Below, in pieces: positions 1 through 11,374 of a DNA stretch of 64,000 nt (positions within the stretch are counted from its first letter, which is position 1; every line of letters starts with the position of its first letter). The notes below the pieces were generated by a model. It did no database searches. It saw nothing but the letters and a program-made list of their open reading frames with translations, and had not been told where the DNA came from. The position numbers and the translations under genes were made by a program. The stretch is from positions 2,418,001-2,482,000 of the forward strand of contig CANXME010002181.1 in assembly GCA_948144175.1 (NCBI GenBank), read 5' to 3'. This DNA comes from Closterium sp. NIES-65 (lineage: Eukaryota; Streptophyta; Zygnematophyceae; Desmidiales; Closteriaceae).

Positions 1-808
1 GCAGCAGGTCCTTCAGCGCTTCGGCTTCACGTACTCCTCGCCTCAGGTCACTCCTCTGCCTACTCGCCACTCGCTCTCAGCTCTGCCTTCGGATGAGTCC
101 GTAGAGTCGAGTGGCCCGTATGCAGAGCTTGTTGGCTGCCTCATGTACCTGATGACCTGCACACGACCTGACCTTGCATACCCTCTTAGCATTCTCGCAC
201 GCTATGTTGCTCCTGGGAGACACCGACCAGAGCACATGGCTGCAGCGAAGAGGGTGTTGCGCTATTTGTGCAGTACGTCGGGCATGGGGCTAGTGCTTGG
301 AGGGCGCAGTCCAGTGGTCCTCACTGGGCACGCGGACGCTTCTTGGGCTGACGACCAGGCTACGCAGCGGTCGTCACAGGGTTACACCTTCAGCCTTGGT
401 TCCGGCTCTGTTTCGTGGCGGGCTACCCGCTCGTCTTCTGTTCTCGGCTCCAGTTGTGAGGCTGAGATCTACGCCGGGGCTATGGCTGCACAGGAGTTAC
501 GCTGGCTCACCTACTTGCTGACCGACCTTGGAGAGCCGCCTCGTTCTCCTCCAGTCCTGTACGTAGACAACAAGGCCATGCTGGCCTTGTGTCGAGAGCA
601 GCGACTGGAGCACAGGACAAAGCACATTGCTCTCCGCTACTTTCTTGCTCGTGAGCTACAGCAGCGTGGACAGTTGTGACTTGCGTACGTGGCCTCTGAG
701 GCCAACACAGCTGATGTCTTCACCAAGGCACTTGCCCCTTGTGATCATCAGCGTTGCTGCATGCAGCTGGGTCTTGTGCCTGTCTTGCCTCACTTGCTCA
801 CTTCTTGA
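1..808 (+). pseudogene. pol: A1 pol, reverse transcriptase end plus RNase H, with a nonsense mutation
   Basis: The frame starts upstream of the window and reads through the C-terminal part of the copia reverse transcriptase into RNase H. RNase H landmarks are visible: HADASWADD around 330-356, SSCEAEIYAG around 451-480, YVDNKA near 560-577 and RTKH near 615-626. The frame stops at TGA 677-679. In A2 the same codon is CGA, so a single C-to-T change removed the last roughly 43 codons, which are still readable to the family stop at 806-808. The protein would have copied element RNA into DNA inside virus-like particles. Confidence 0.9.
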
Positions 809-1020
809 CCTTGCTTGTACCTTCACCTATATATATTCCTGCTCTTGCTTGCTTCACTCCTGTATATCTCTATATATGATCTTGCATGTGAACTGGCCTT
901 CTGGCCTTTGAACTTGTGCTCGGAATGTGTGGTGACTTTGTGATCCACCCTGAGCTTTGCTTTGCTTTGCTTGACTGGTCTTGTGACCCCTTGTTCTCCC
1001 CCACTTTGCCTATGGGGGTG

Positions 1021-1152
1021 TGTCAGAACATTATAGCTTACTTATTTGTGTAGGCTATAGTGGGGTATCCCATAGGGGGTACAACCCAATTAGGGTTTCC
1101 TATTTGTACTCACTTCGTTCATAGTCATTCCATTCTCGTTCAATTCTTCTCA
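1021..1152 (+). repeat. A1 3' LTR (132 bp)
   Basis: It runs from TGTCAGAACA to TTCTTCTCA, so it has the usual TG...CA ends. It is closely similar to the LTRs of A3 (24246-24377) and A4 (36713-36844). It carries the core shared by all the short LTRs here: a TATAGTGGGGTA block followed by a GGGGGTACA block. Confidence 0.9.
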
Positions 1153-1552
1153 GTGTAGCCTATTTATGCAGAACATGATGTTCATAGCATCGTAGGACGT
1201 TTTGGTATACAAAGAACCGGTTTGTCGATTGAGACAATTGTTATAACATGACAGTTCTACGGTTGCAATGCGTTTCATCCTTTACGCTGCGAGTTTTCAA
1301 ACGGACAATGCGTCAATGGCGGGAGCATAAAATGTTACGAATAGTGAAAAATGAATGAACTACTGTGCACTCCTTACCGCAGCAATCGAAGCACGCACTA
1401 CCAAGGATGAAGACAAAATGACGGAAGTGACGAGAAGGGTCGAACGGTTACGAAAGGATCTGGATCGCCGGGCAGACAGCATCAGGCAGCAGCAGTGGTG
1501 AGGATTCTACCCGAACAGTTTCATAACCACCTGGAGTCGCACGGTTGAATTT
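1153..1552. other. 400 bp with no recognised gene
   Basis: This is lower-GC sequence between the A1 LTR and the candidate D LTR. No long reading frame, repeat array or element end is visible. It may be host DNA or an old element fragment. Confidence 0.5.
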
Positions 1553-1788
1553 TGTTGTAATAAGGGAATGTACCCCTTAGAGTGCGTGGCTAGCTCGGTC
1601 GATTCATATTCCTTCCTGTACTCTTATTTATACCTTTGTACTTGCATGCTTTAATTCATCTCAAGCATTTTACATTCACTCTGCTATTGAGGTCAAGGGC
1701 CCACCACCACCAATCACTAGTGTGCGAACCTTCCTGAGACGATCCTAGGGACAATCATAATCTGATCGCAGCATGGTATGAGAGCGAC
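1553..1788 (+). repeat. Candidate D 5' LTR and primer-binding site
   Basis: A TG start is proposed at 1553 and a CA end at 1773, giving about 221 bp with a TATA-like TTATTTATA near 1623-1632. Immediately after it, at 1774-1785, is TGGTATGAGAGC, which matches the initiator tRNA-Met type site TGGTATCAGAGC at 11 of 12 positions. The right end is supported by the primer site. The left end is a guess because no second LTR is available for comparison. Confidence 0.5.
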
Positions 1789-1836
1789 TCGGGAATCTTT
1801 CGCACTACCACATCCGGAAACTTCGGCGAACAAAAA

Positions 1837-3240
1837 GTGGCATTCAGCACACGCTCGCGCGTGAGAATGGCCGAAGGATCTAGAGGTTTGTCAAATCTGA
1901 CTGCTGAAGCGCAGACCAACCCGGCTGTGACAAGCGAGGAAACAACGACAATTGGCACCGTCGTCTTCGCACAACTGCTTCAGCGACTTACCAGCTTGGA
2001 GCAAGGACTCCAAACATTGAGGAATGGCGACGCGAGAACATCTTCCCAACCCTCTCAACCGGCCCTGAATGGCCAGAATTCCGTCCCGCACACCTTCTCC
2101 CTCGACACAAATGGCTCAACACCCAAGACTCCCCGTCTCAGCAAAGAAGCAATTCTCTCTGCACAATCATGGTTTTTGAGCATATAAAAAAGAAGTCAAG
2201 TGTGTGCTTTGACGGTAGAGACTTCTATATTTGGAGCTTCGAGTTGGAGCTGCTGCTGCAAAACGCGCAGATTTTTCACTATTTTGGCGGGAGCTACTCG
2301 GGACCTGCTGAGGACACTGACAATGCCAGAATGAGGTACTACAATAAACCCCTGATGGCGTACGGGGTTCTTCTGCGAAACATGTCGCCGGCAGAGCAGT
2401 TGAGCATTCGCTCATATAAAACTTCACCAGCTCAAGCACTCGACGCTTGGCGGCTCGTGAACGGCGTGTATCAACCGAAAGACTCGGTTTCGTCAAGCTG
2501 CCTACTCCAGCAGCTGCTAGAAACAAGAATTTCACCAGGGGAGAAGGCCAACGGCTACATTTCGCTGTCAGAGCTTACGCGATCAGATCGAGAAACTGGG
2601 GAGCACGATCTCAGAGGATATTTTCGTGAATTTTGTACTCCAAGGGCTCGGCCCAGAGTGGCGGCCCTGCAAGGCGGTTCTCCGATAGCAGGGGGTCATC
2701 TCGGAGGCCGCCCTATGCGCCGCCCTTCTTGTCGAGCAAAGAGATATGGACCACACTGAAGAACGACGGCCGCGGTGCCATTACTGCAAGATCTGCAGAA
2801 CTTTTGGGCACCTGGCAGATCAATGCAAATCCCGATCTCGCCCTCGCCAGACCAATCTGAGCACCTGGTCCGGCCGACAAGACGCACGGAGCGACTCGCG
2901 TCCAGGCCAGGGGTATCAACCCCCATCGTGCAACTTGAACTCTGCAGTTCAGCAGCAGCAGACACCACAAACTGCCCCCACCCGCAATTTCATGGGGAAC
3001 ATGGCAATGACAAGTGGACCACGCCATCCTCACGCGCGCTCACTATCACCTGAGCCGGCGCCTCACCCAATCGGAGCGTTCTCGAACAACAACCCGTTTA
3101 GCACACGTCACGATTTCAGCAACGACGACAACCAAGACTGGAATCTCCCAGTCTCGCTGCTTGAAAGCCCCCCGTACGTACCTGATATGCGGCCATCACC
3201 GATCGATTGGATCGCGCGCGAACAATTTTCTGAAGATTGA
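1837..3240 (+). pseudogene. gag: D gag with CCHC zinc knuckle
   Basis: The gag is spread over shifted frames: 1837-2185, then 2169-2610, then 2746-3240. The middle part resembles copia capsid proteins, with an FDGRDFYIWSFELELLL segment and a later run around YGVLLRNMSPAEQLSIRSY. The last part carries a canonical knuckle, CKICRTFGHLADQC (CX2CX4HX4C), at about 2788-2829, which would bind element RNA. The frameshift near 2165 and others make it non-functional. The assignment to gag rests on the knuckle and on its position after the primer-binding site. Confidence 0.8.
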
Positions 3241-3289
3241 CACACCGTACATTGTTACCCCGCAATTGGCGCTGCTCGCACGTAACGAC

Positions 3290-4930
3290 AACAGGCGCTA
3301 CAACACGTGGTACGTGGATAGCTGTCGTGGGTAGCACATGGTGGGTTCTGAGCGTTACATATCCAACGCCATCCCCACCCTGCCCGTAACCTATGTCACC
3401 GTGGCGAAAAACACGCACCTTCGCGCAAGCGCGCAAGGAATTGTGGTGATCAAGGCACACGGGAGCAGGACGCACATCACGCTGAACGATGTGCTGATCG
3501 TGGAGAACTTATGTAACTCATAGACTGCGGAGTTGACCTCAGTACCGACCCCGAGACGCACGACATCCTGCTCCACTACACCGCGCCGAACAGGGCGCGC
3601 ACGCAGATCGGCAGAGCACACTCTGAAAATGGAGTTTACATCCTCTACTTCGACATTCCTGACTGCAGCGGCGATTCGCAGGAGCTCATTGACCTTGTTC
3701 CCCTGCGCTTCAAACAAATTCATTGCCGTGATTGGAAGCACCCTGATGGACGCCCATGGGTGCCGCATCACCCACATCCGCGCGAGCTGGCGCTGCACGA
3801 CCCTGACCCAGACGGTACCTGCAGGGACTGCCTTACGCCTACATCCTCGACGAGCGCGATTGCCGGCCGTGGCCTCGCCGCCATCGCCAAAGCAGAACGT
3901 GAAGCACCACCTGAGGAAGGGATGTCCAACTTGAAGTTGGAAATCGCGACACGCGTCATCTTCAGCACGCCGGAGCACCCCCTCTCTGGACCTACGTCCC
4001 AACACCTCCAAGGCATGCTTCGCGGTGTTGGCGTCAGCACCTTGGATGCACATAGCACACCACGGCCTTACACCAAGGAAATGTCCGCGGAGATATTCTC
4101 TCATCGGCGCGACTCGACAAAGAAACTTACCGTGGCGCAAGAAGAGTTGGTGCAACGCGAAGTGGAGGATCTTTGTCAGAAAAGCCTCGCCGGAACACTC
4201 GCCTGGGAAGAAGAAAAGAGTGCCTCCAATGAGGGGGGGTGGGGAAGCACCGGCGGATGGGGCACAAGTGATACAGGTGGTTGGGGAGCGGCAACTAGCG
4301 GAAGGGGCTCCGCATCTGGCGGTGAGACAAGCGGCTGGGTACTTCAGGCAAAGGCTGGGGAGCCTCCTGCGAGGACCAAAAGGGGGAAGAAGAAGAACCA
4401 GAACCTATTATTGTTCCTCTTGGTCGCCCACCGCGCCGTATCGCAACTTCATTTCCTCCGCCTGATATCCAGCTGCAGCGCAACCCTTGGGACACCATCG
4501 ATTGGGGCAACGAACCTTCTGCCCCTTAGCGCACTGTATATGGGCCTGCCCCTGAGCCGCGCGAACCGACATTGGTCCCTGGAACAATCCCTAGGACCAA
4601 CATCCCCTACTCCATCATTCGCGATACAGAGTTCCTTGCACTGATGCTGGCCACAGGGGACGACGACGAAGAAGAAGCAGACGCACCATCACCAGAGGAA
4701 GACCTTGAAGCAGTTCACGCACGCTACATGCGCACCTCTGGATTTTGCGCTGACGATGCCATCTAGCACCAGCGCCTCGGTCACCCTTCGCGCGAGTCGC
4801 TGAAAAATTGTATCGAAGCTGGCGTATTCGCACCTGGCGCACTCCTGCGCCCTGATGGTACTGAAGTGAGAGGCGCAACACATCCGCACAACTGCACGGC
4901 CTGCGCCGAAGCTGCGCTGAACCACCAGCC
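3290..4930 (+). pseudogene. D protease remnant, WG-rich extra region and GAG-pre-integrase
   Basis: A damaged aspartic protease site reads WYVDSCRG-stop-HM near 3307-3340, where copia elements normally have a DSG motif. Post-protease sequence follows to 3520. Frame +1 is then open from 3517 to about 4400 and continues in another frame to 4530. This stretch is not a copia domain I know. It contains GGWG three times (W codons at 4240, 4258 and 4282), SGW near 4333, and a further DWGN near 4500. The GAG-pre-integrase HQRLGHPS follows a stop at 4764-4766. WG/GW repeats are known from Argonaute-binding proteins; that role is only a hypothesis here. Confidence 0.6.
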
Positions 4931-4959
4931 ATTCCCCCTGCTCGAACCTTGAACCAACC

Positions 4960-5780
4960 GCTACGCTAAACTGGAAAAAGTGTACAACGACTTCCTCAAC
5001 GTAGGATATTGCGGAATCAACGACGAGTTGTATACGCTCATCTTCGTCGACAGTGGAATGCAGTACATGTGGGTCGTGAACGTGGAGGCGTGCATCAGAG
5101 CATATGAGGTGTTTCGGCTCTGGCTTGCACACGTGCAGCGGCAGACTGGGGAAAACTAAAGATTTGGCAGTCTGGCGGTACGGTAGAGTTCAGGAGCAAA
5201 GAGATGCAGGATTACCTAGCGCAGAAAGGAATCGAGCACCATATTTCCCTCCCCTGCACGCATCAGCAACAATGAGTAGCCGAGTGCAGCAACCGTACCC
5301 TCATGACGAAGGTGCGCGCGCTGATGAAGCAGTCGAAGCTTCCGCCGATCTACTGCACATACGCCATGCACCACGCTGTGCCTGTGCACAACCTGCTTTC
5401 AACCACCGCCACCACCGGCAACTCATCTCCGCGTGTAAAGTGGACAGGGACCAAGGCCGACACCCCCATGCTCCGCGTATGGGGATGCATGGTGCAGTGC
5501 CGCCCGCCAACATCAACCATGGGCAAATTCAGAAGCCGCGCGTGCTGGGAAATTCACCTCGGCATCAGCCACGAATACAAGGCGTGGCTCGTCGTGGATC
5601 TCACAAGCCAGAAGATCAAGAACGCGCGCGATGTCATCTTCTACAAGCGCCTCTTCCTCCAACAATTCCGCGAAGATGAGCAAGCGAACGCGAATCGCGT
5701 CTATGCCAATTACGGGCACAGCTACGCCACGCCAGAGGATGAAGCTGCAGCAGCCATTCTGGAGCAAGACACCAAAGGCG
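4960..5780 (+). pseudogene. D integrase core, degraded
   Basis: The sequence resembles the copia rve domain. IFVDSGMQYMWVV near 5040-5080 lies where the first catalytic region is expected, and AVPVHNLLSTT near 5378-5410 matches the segment after the catalytic glutamate. A downstream segment including MLRVWGC and the IFYKRLFLQQF region (5468-5670) is typical of copia polyproteins just after integrase. Stops and frame changes occur near 5157 and 5272. The enzyme would have inserted element cDNA into the genome. Confidence 0.7.
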
Positions 5781-5979
5781 TGTTCACGAGAGGCGATCGT
5801 TGTAACAACAATGACAATGACGATGACTCATCCAAAGGAGGAGCGGGCGCAGCAGGAGGAGCAGGCGCAAGAGGAGGAAGCGGAAGCGGCGGAGGCGCAG
5901 CACCACCAGCTATGCCTGAACCAGAGAGTGACGACGATGACGTGCAGGAAGTCGTCCCGCAATATTGCCATGACAGCAC

Positions 5980-7135
5980 CGTCACCGGAATGCAGCTTCT
6001 CGGACTCCACCCCACTACCTCAACGGCGACGTGCATCATCGAACCAAAGAACCCGCGCCAAGCCCTTACGAGACCCCACAGCAAGGAGTGGCGCGAGGCG
6101 ATGGATGCGGAGATCAGTGCGCTCGAGTCACGTGACACTTGAGTATTTGTCGATCGAGCGGCAATTAAGGGAAAGAGGATCCTTTCCGGGAAATGGGTCT
6201 TCCGAGTAAAGACCGCAACTGACGGCACGATTGAACGATTCAAGGCGCGCTGGGTCGTGCGTGGATACGACCAGAGGCAAGGCATCAACTTCGACTAGAC
6301 ATTTGCACCAATCAGGCGTCACACTTCGGTCACAATCCTCCTCGCCATCGCTGCCGCACGACATCTGTCGCTCTGACAAATCGACATGAAGAACGCGTTC
6401 TTGTATGCGTTAGTAGACGCAGTGATCTATGTGGAGCAGCTGCACACATATGGTGAAAGGGACTCGCGTGTCTGCCAGCTGCGATAATCCCTTTACGGGA
6501 TCAAACAGGCGCCAACGGTTCAAGCAGTACATGCATAACATCCTACTTGAAATTGGGTTCAAGCAGTTGCCTCACGATCTAGGGATGTATCGCCGCGGAA
6601 ATCATCCTACTCACGGTCTACGTCGACGACCTCCTCTACACAGGATCAAGCCCCGAGTTGCTTGAGCAGTTGGAGAAAAACCTCGTCGGGCGCGTCGACA
6701 TCACCTGCAACCATGACGTGAAGCAGTTCCTCGGCCTCAACATCACTTACTCCCCAGAAGCTATCCATCTCTTAGCAACCAAGTATGCAGAGGAACTTGG
6801 CAAGCGCTTTTACATCGCACCTGCACCGCTCTCCACCCCTTACCGCACTCCAAGACCCAACCACAAGCTTGACAACAAAGCCTTGTCCCCCGCTGGACTT
6901 CAAACCTATCAGCAGCAGTTGGATGCCTGCTCTTCGCCTCTGTTACCTGCAGGCCAGACCTCTCGTACATCGCGAGCCAGTTGGCCCAGTACTCTCGCAA
7001 AGCAACGGGTGAAAATCTCTCAGATCTTTAGCGAGCAATCCAATTCTTCATCTCCATGCCCAATGTTGGGCTCTATTACTCCACCATCCCAACCACGTCC
7101 TTCAATCTCAATCTCATCATGCCGCCGACCCCAAT
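5980..7135 (+). pseudogene. pol: D reverse transcriptase, broken in several frames
   Basis: Recognisable copia motifs are present in order: KEWREAMDAEISAL (about 6085-6126), GKWVFRVKT and FKARWVVRGYDQRQGINFD (6185-6294), QIDMKNAFLYA (6380-6412), YGIKQAP (6494-6514), an intact YVDD near 6619-6630, QFLGLNITY near 6726-6752, and CRPDLSYIASQLAQYSRK near 6950-7005. Stops interrupt it at several sites, including TGA 6140-6142. The RNase H catalytic part is missing because the element ends at the junction with G. Confidence 0.85.
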
Positions 7136-8600
7136 AATGGACGGTCCTGTACATGTATTCTCTTTCCTGAACCCTTCCTTACCGCTAAGTCTTTCTCCCA
7201 TTGTAACAGTTTCTGTTTCTCTGCTGTAGCGATCTCGGCGTCCACGGAGTACCCATGCTGGAATAGACCTTTGATTATAGGGTTCATCCTGTCAAGCTGG
7301 ATGCGTGCTACATTACCTGGGCGGCTCAACGCGTCTGCTTTGTTGTGTAGCCCAGGCTTGTAGACGATGTCGTAGTGGAAGTGAGTCTCCAAGAGATCCA
7401 CCCACCACACCTGTTGTCGTGAAAGCGTTGGCTGTGACTTCAGGTATTTGAGACTGCAGTGGTTAGTATAGACTGTGGTCTTGGCTCCCTCTAGGTAATA
7501 TCTCCACGCCTTGAAGGCTACGACTAAAGCTAAGGCTTCCTTGTCGTGGATGGGGTAGTTCAGTTCTGCTCCGTATAACTTCTTACTGAGGTAGGCGATA
7601 GGCTGTAAACCGTTTCTGTGGTCCTGCATCAGTACCCGACTGCCTGGTCACTAGCGTCCGCTTCAACTACGTAGTCCTTCTCGGGGTCCAGTAGGATGAG
7701 TACTGGCGCTGTGGTCAGTGCTGTCTGTAGCTGTTCAATGGCGTGCTGATGAGGAGCACCCTATTTGAAGGGCGTGTCCTTTTTCAGTAGGTCTGTCAGT
7801 GGCGCTGCTATCTTAGCGTACTGCGGCACAAACCTGTTGTAGTAGTAGGCGAAGCCGGGGAACTGCTGCAACTCCTTCACGTTCTCCGGAACTTTCCACT
7901 TTTTAACAGCTTCGATCTTCCGCGGGTCCACGTGTACGCCCTCGGCACTCAGCATGTGCCCGAGAAACTGCACCTTCTTCAGTGCGAAGTCGCTCTTTGA
8001 CAGCTTCACGTAGAACTTATTTTTCTGCAGGATCTCGAACACCTTCTGCAGATGCTCCACGTGCTCCTTCATGTTCTTGGAGTAGATGAGAATGTCGTCC
8101 AGGTACACCACTACGCATTCGTCCAGCAGGGGCCGTAGGATGTGGTTCATCTCCACCTGGAACGTCGCTGGTGCGTTGCAGAGTCCGAACGGCATCACCA
8201 AGTATTCGTAGGATCCGTAGCGCGTACGGAACGCCGTCTTGTGGATCGAGTTGTCCGCCATCTTGATCTGCCAGTAACCTGACCATAGGTTCAGCTTCGA
8301 GAAAAACGTTGCACCACGCAGTTGGTCCAGTAAGTTGTCGATGCGTGGTATGGGGTATTTGTTTTTAATTGTCTGTTTATTCAATGCACGGTAGTCGATG
8401 CACATCCGTAGACTGCCATCTGGTTTCGGTGTGAAGAGAACTGGTGTACCGTAGGGAGAGGTGGATGGTCGGATCTGTTGTCTGTCCAGTAAATACTCGA
8501 TCTGTTTTTTGTCAGAGGTCCACTGGTGATCCCCGATTGATCCTAGGGAAGGGTTACATGCACGTTGGCCTGGGGGGTTATGGGCGCACTGACCCGCTAC
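7136..8600 (-). pseudogene. pol: G reverse transcriptase and RNase H (Ty3/gypsy)
   Basis: The frame at 8405-7761 carries gypsy reverse transcriptase motifs: [20 protein letters not shown], a block reading [38 protein letters not shown] and [11 protein letters not shown]. The usual catalytic aspartate of the second block is asparagine here (LNLWSG instead of LDLxSG). After a break at about 7630-7760, 7629-7117 gives the connection and RNase H region (YLSKKLYGAELNYPIHDKEALA, HCSLKYL, ALSRP). Both the frame break and the altered aspartate argue against activity. The last codons before 7117 run into D sequence. Confidence 0.88.
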
Positions 8601-9259
8601 TTAACAAGCCCTTTTATCCCAATGGTCTTGTGGTTGGGATTCTGACATTTTTTCATGTCTGTTAGCTCGGTCGGACTCAGTCGGTATGGTGCACGTGAGA
8701 CGGGTTTCGCACCTGGTTCCTCCACGATCTCGTGTTCGTGGGTGCGTGCTGGAGGTACGCCTACAGGTAGGTCGTTGGGCATTATGTCCTTGTACTGCTC
8801 CAAGACCTCCTTCACTGCTGTAGGTAGCTCGCAACTCGGCTTCTCTTCCTCTGCTGCTGCCATGACCAGTGCTAAGTAACCCGTGTTACTCTCGTTCACC
8901 GTCTGCTCGAACCGTGCCAGTGTCATTTCAGGAATGTCCCCTGTATCTGTCCAGCTTCGCAGTGCTATCCGCTTCCCGTTGTTGTAGATGCACACCTTGC
9001 TGTTGACCCAATCAATCTCGGGGTTGAACCGCTTCAGGAAATCTCGCCCCAAGATAAAATCTAACCCTTTGATCTTGGTGACTGGTAACTTCGGCTTCCA
9101 CCTTAATGCACCTATATGCACCTGCAGAGATGCTTCGCCGTGGATAGGAAGCTTCGTACCGTCCACCATGGTTGCTGAAAACTGGGTCTCCTCCGCCTTC
9201 TTGCCAATTTTCTCCAACGTTCCGCGGTCAGACACCGAGTGAGATGCACCGCTGTCCAC
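8597..9259 (-). pseudogene. G aspartic protease and start of pol
   Basis: The frame begins at the protease active site VDSGASHS (9250-9270, just upstream of the first methionine). It continues through FILGRDFLKRFNPEIDW, the second conserved retropepsin-like region. Downstream it has the segment leading into gypsy reverse transcriptase (PVSRAPYRLSPTELTDMKK). The expected junction to reverse transcriptase is disrupted at 8420-8597. It would mature the gag-pol polyprotein inside particles. Confidence 0.8.
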
Positions 9260-10142
9260 CAGTGCCTGGAGGCGTTGCCCATTGCAAACACCTCGAGGAG
9301 TATTGGTTTCTGCTGCGCTGAGTAACCAAAGAGGGTCTCATTAAAAGGATTATAGGGTACATCAAAATGAATACCTTCCCTACTTCCTATACCCGGCTCA
9401 GCACTTTCCAACTTCACTTGGGGGGTAGGAGGATTTTTCCGAGGCTTGTATAATTTCTCCTGAGCCTGGATGTCTCCTCTAAGCCTTTGCAGTTGTGTAG
9501 GCTTCACCTATGGGCAACGGGGAGCCTTAACACTATGCTGCGGGGAGAGAATATTAACTCCAGGGAACGCACGACCCTTTTCTATGCTCCGTAGTACTTT
9601 GCCCAACTTCTCAGGTACCTAAATAATTTCTTGGCCTCTAAATCTCCCCTGAATTTTTGAAAGGCTTGAAAACCACGAGAAGCAATATTTTTCGTTAGAG
9701 TATCTTTATAGGATACTTATAACGAATTCTTACTTTCGTGGGTGTTCGGCTGGAGTTTCCTGGTCGGTGCAGAGTCTTTTTTCGCGGAGCCTCCATTCGC
9801 CTCGGCAATTTCCCCTAATGCCGGTCGGTCGTGACGTTTTTTATTCGCGCCATCGTTTTCTCCTTTTTTCACCCGCTTCGAAGTCGCCACGTTGTCGCCT
9901 TTTCCTGCTTTTCGGATTTTTACACGATCGCCAGGTCGATCCGCGGCTACTGGCGACTGCCGTTTTTTTACTTCGGGGGTGCTCCACTGTTACCGTCCAG
10001 GAGTGCCGCACGTGCCTTTTTCATTTTGTAGCACGACAAAAGTTGATGACCTGCTGCGCCGCAAAATTCGCATTTTGTCGGCTGCTGCTTCGCGTCGTAT
10101 TTGTCGATATCCATCAGTTCGGCGAACGTGGGGGGTGCCGAT
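9260..10142 (-). pseudogene. gag: G gag C-terminal part with zinc knuckle
   Basis: At 9968-10142 the minus strand encodes a segment with CEFCGAAGHQLLSC, a CX2CX4HX4C knuckle, preceded by PTFAELMDIDKYDAKQQ. The sequence is cut at 10142 exactly where the B1 LTR begins. Between 9520 and 9960 the frame is scattered with stops but still carries basic, gag-like fragments leading to the protease. Confidence 0.7.
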
Positions 10143-10283
10143 TGTTGGTGCAACCCTACGGTTTGCACTCGGCTTGTTGACCGTGGGCGTGCATGCGTGT
10201 GTGCAGGGAATAGAATGAGTACATGAAATAAATATATATTTCATGCTTATAATAGTGTGTGTATGATGGGTCATGATGTCGAG

Positions 10284-10413
10284 TGTCAGATTACTATAGC
10301 TGATGCATGTTTGTAGGCTATAGTGGGGTAGCACATATGGGGTACAGCTTTCTAGGGTTGTATTTGTACCCAACCCTGACTTAGTCATTTCATTCCTGTT
10401 CAGTTGTTTCACA
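10284..10413 (+). repeat. A2 5' LTR (130 bp)
   Basis: It begins TGTCAGATTA and ends GTTTCACA. The next bases, TGGTATAGAGCGGGT at 10414-10428, are the likely primer-binding site, resembling the initiator tRNA-Met type with one base missing. TATA-like elements lie within GGCTATAGTGGGG near 10316-10328. Confidence 0.95.
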
Positions 10414-10479
10414 TGGTATAGAGCGGGTCCTTCCTTAGGACCGTTTTTTTTAGGGCCCACCGAAGCGCGCCCCGAGGCG

Positions 10480-11300
10480 CGCCCTTTTTTTTAGCGACCC
10501 CTCGGGTCGCCATTTCCCTCGCGGCCCCGCTGTCCCTCAGACGCGGCCCCGCCACCCCTCCTGATCGCGGCCCTGCCGCCTGCTTGGCGCGGCCCCTCCG
10601 CCGGCTCTGACGCGGCCCTGCCGCCAGCTTCGTCGCGGCCCCGCCGCCTGCCTGACGCGGCCCCGCCGCCTCCACTGACGCGGCCCCGCTCCGCCGGCTC
10701 TGACGCGGCCCTGCCGCCCGCTTCGTCGCGGCCCCGCCGCCTACTTAACGCGGCCCCGCCGCCTCCCCTGACGCGGCCCCACCGCCGGCTCCGCCGCTGC
10801 ACCCTACGGCCCGCCGCTGCACCTGACGGCCCCGCCGCTGCACCTGCCGGCCCGCCGCTGCACCTGCCGGCCCGCCGCTGCACCTGCCGGCCCGCCGCTG
10901 CACCCAGCGGCCCGCCGCTTCACCTGACGGCCCCGCCGCTGCACCTGCCGGCCCGCCGCTGCACCCTACGGCCCGCCGCCCCACCTGGTCGGCCCGCCGC
11001 TGCACCCTACGGCCCCGCCACTGCACCGGTCGACCCGCCGCTGCACCTGACGGCCCCGCCCCTGCATCTCCCGGCCGAGCCGCCCAACGCCGAGCCGCCC
11101 GGCACCCGAGCCGCCCTGCTGCCGAGCCGCCCGGGAGCCGAGCCGCCCTGCACCCGAGCCGCCCTGCCGCCGAGCCGCCCGGGAGCCGAGCCGCCCTGCG
11201 CCCGAGCCGCCCGGCCGCCGAGCCGCCCGGGAGCCGAGCCGCTGTGCACCCGAGCCGCCCGGTCGCTGAGCCGCCTTTCTGCATAGCTGCACGACCTGCC
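10480..11300 (+). repeat. A2 GC-rich leader made of minisatellite repeats
   Basis: Between primer-binding site and gag lies almost pure C/G sequence. Its first part is built on a GCGGCCCCGCCGCC theme. Around 10790-11070 units of about 20 bp combine CCGGCCCGCCGCTGCACCTG variants. The last part (11070-11290) repeats a GAGCCGCCCGGGAGCC theme. It has long open frames on both strands, but these follow from low-complexity composition. It corresponds to the 5' untranslated region, where packaging or translation signals would lie. Confidence 0.85.
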
Positions 11301-11374
11301 CTGCCTGGTGAGCACAGTCCCACTGACACTGCGAGCTCTTTCCCTACTGCTTGCACTGCGTCGCTGTCGTCGCC

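Larger units (their letters stand above)
1..1152 (+). mobile_element. A1: 3' end of a Ty1/copia LTR retrotransposon
   Basis: This is the distal part of an A-family copia element that enters from the left window edge. It holds the end of reverse transcriptase, RNase H, about 210 bases of 3' untranslated sequence, a polypurine-like block ending in a G5-TG run at 1014-1020, and the 3' LTR. It is nearly base-for-base the same as the corresponding part of A2 (16420-17435), which sets the family. The 5' half lies outside the window, so its target duplication cannot be checked; the 5 bases after the LTR are GTGTA. Confidence 0.93.
1553..7135 (+). mobile_element. D: decayed Ty1/copia element, 3' truncated
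   Basis: The order is candidate LTR, primer-binding site, gag, zinc knuckle, protease remnant, a long extra region, GAG-pre-integrase, integrase and reverse transcriptase, which is the Ty1/copia order. The frame is broken by many stops and shifts. Sequence recognisable as the start of the RNase H region ends near 7135, where minus-strand gypsy sequence (G) begins, so the end of pol and the 3' LTR are missing. Codon usage and proteins differ from the A/C/F families. It is one of the oldest layers in the window. Confidence 0.85.
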
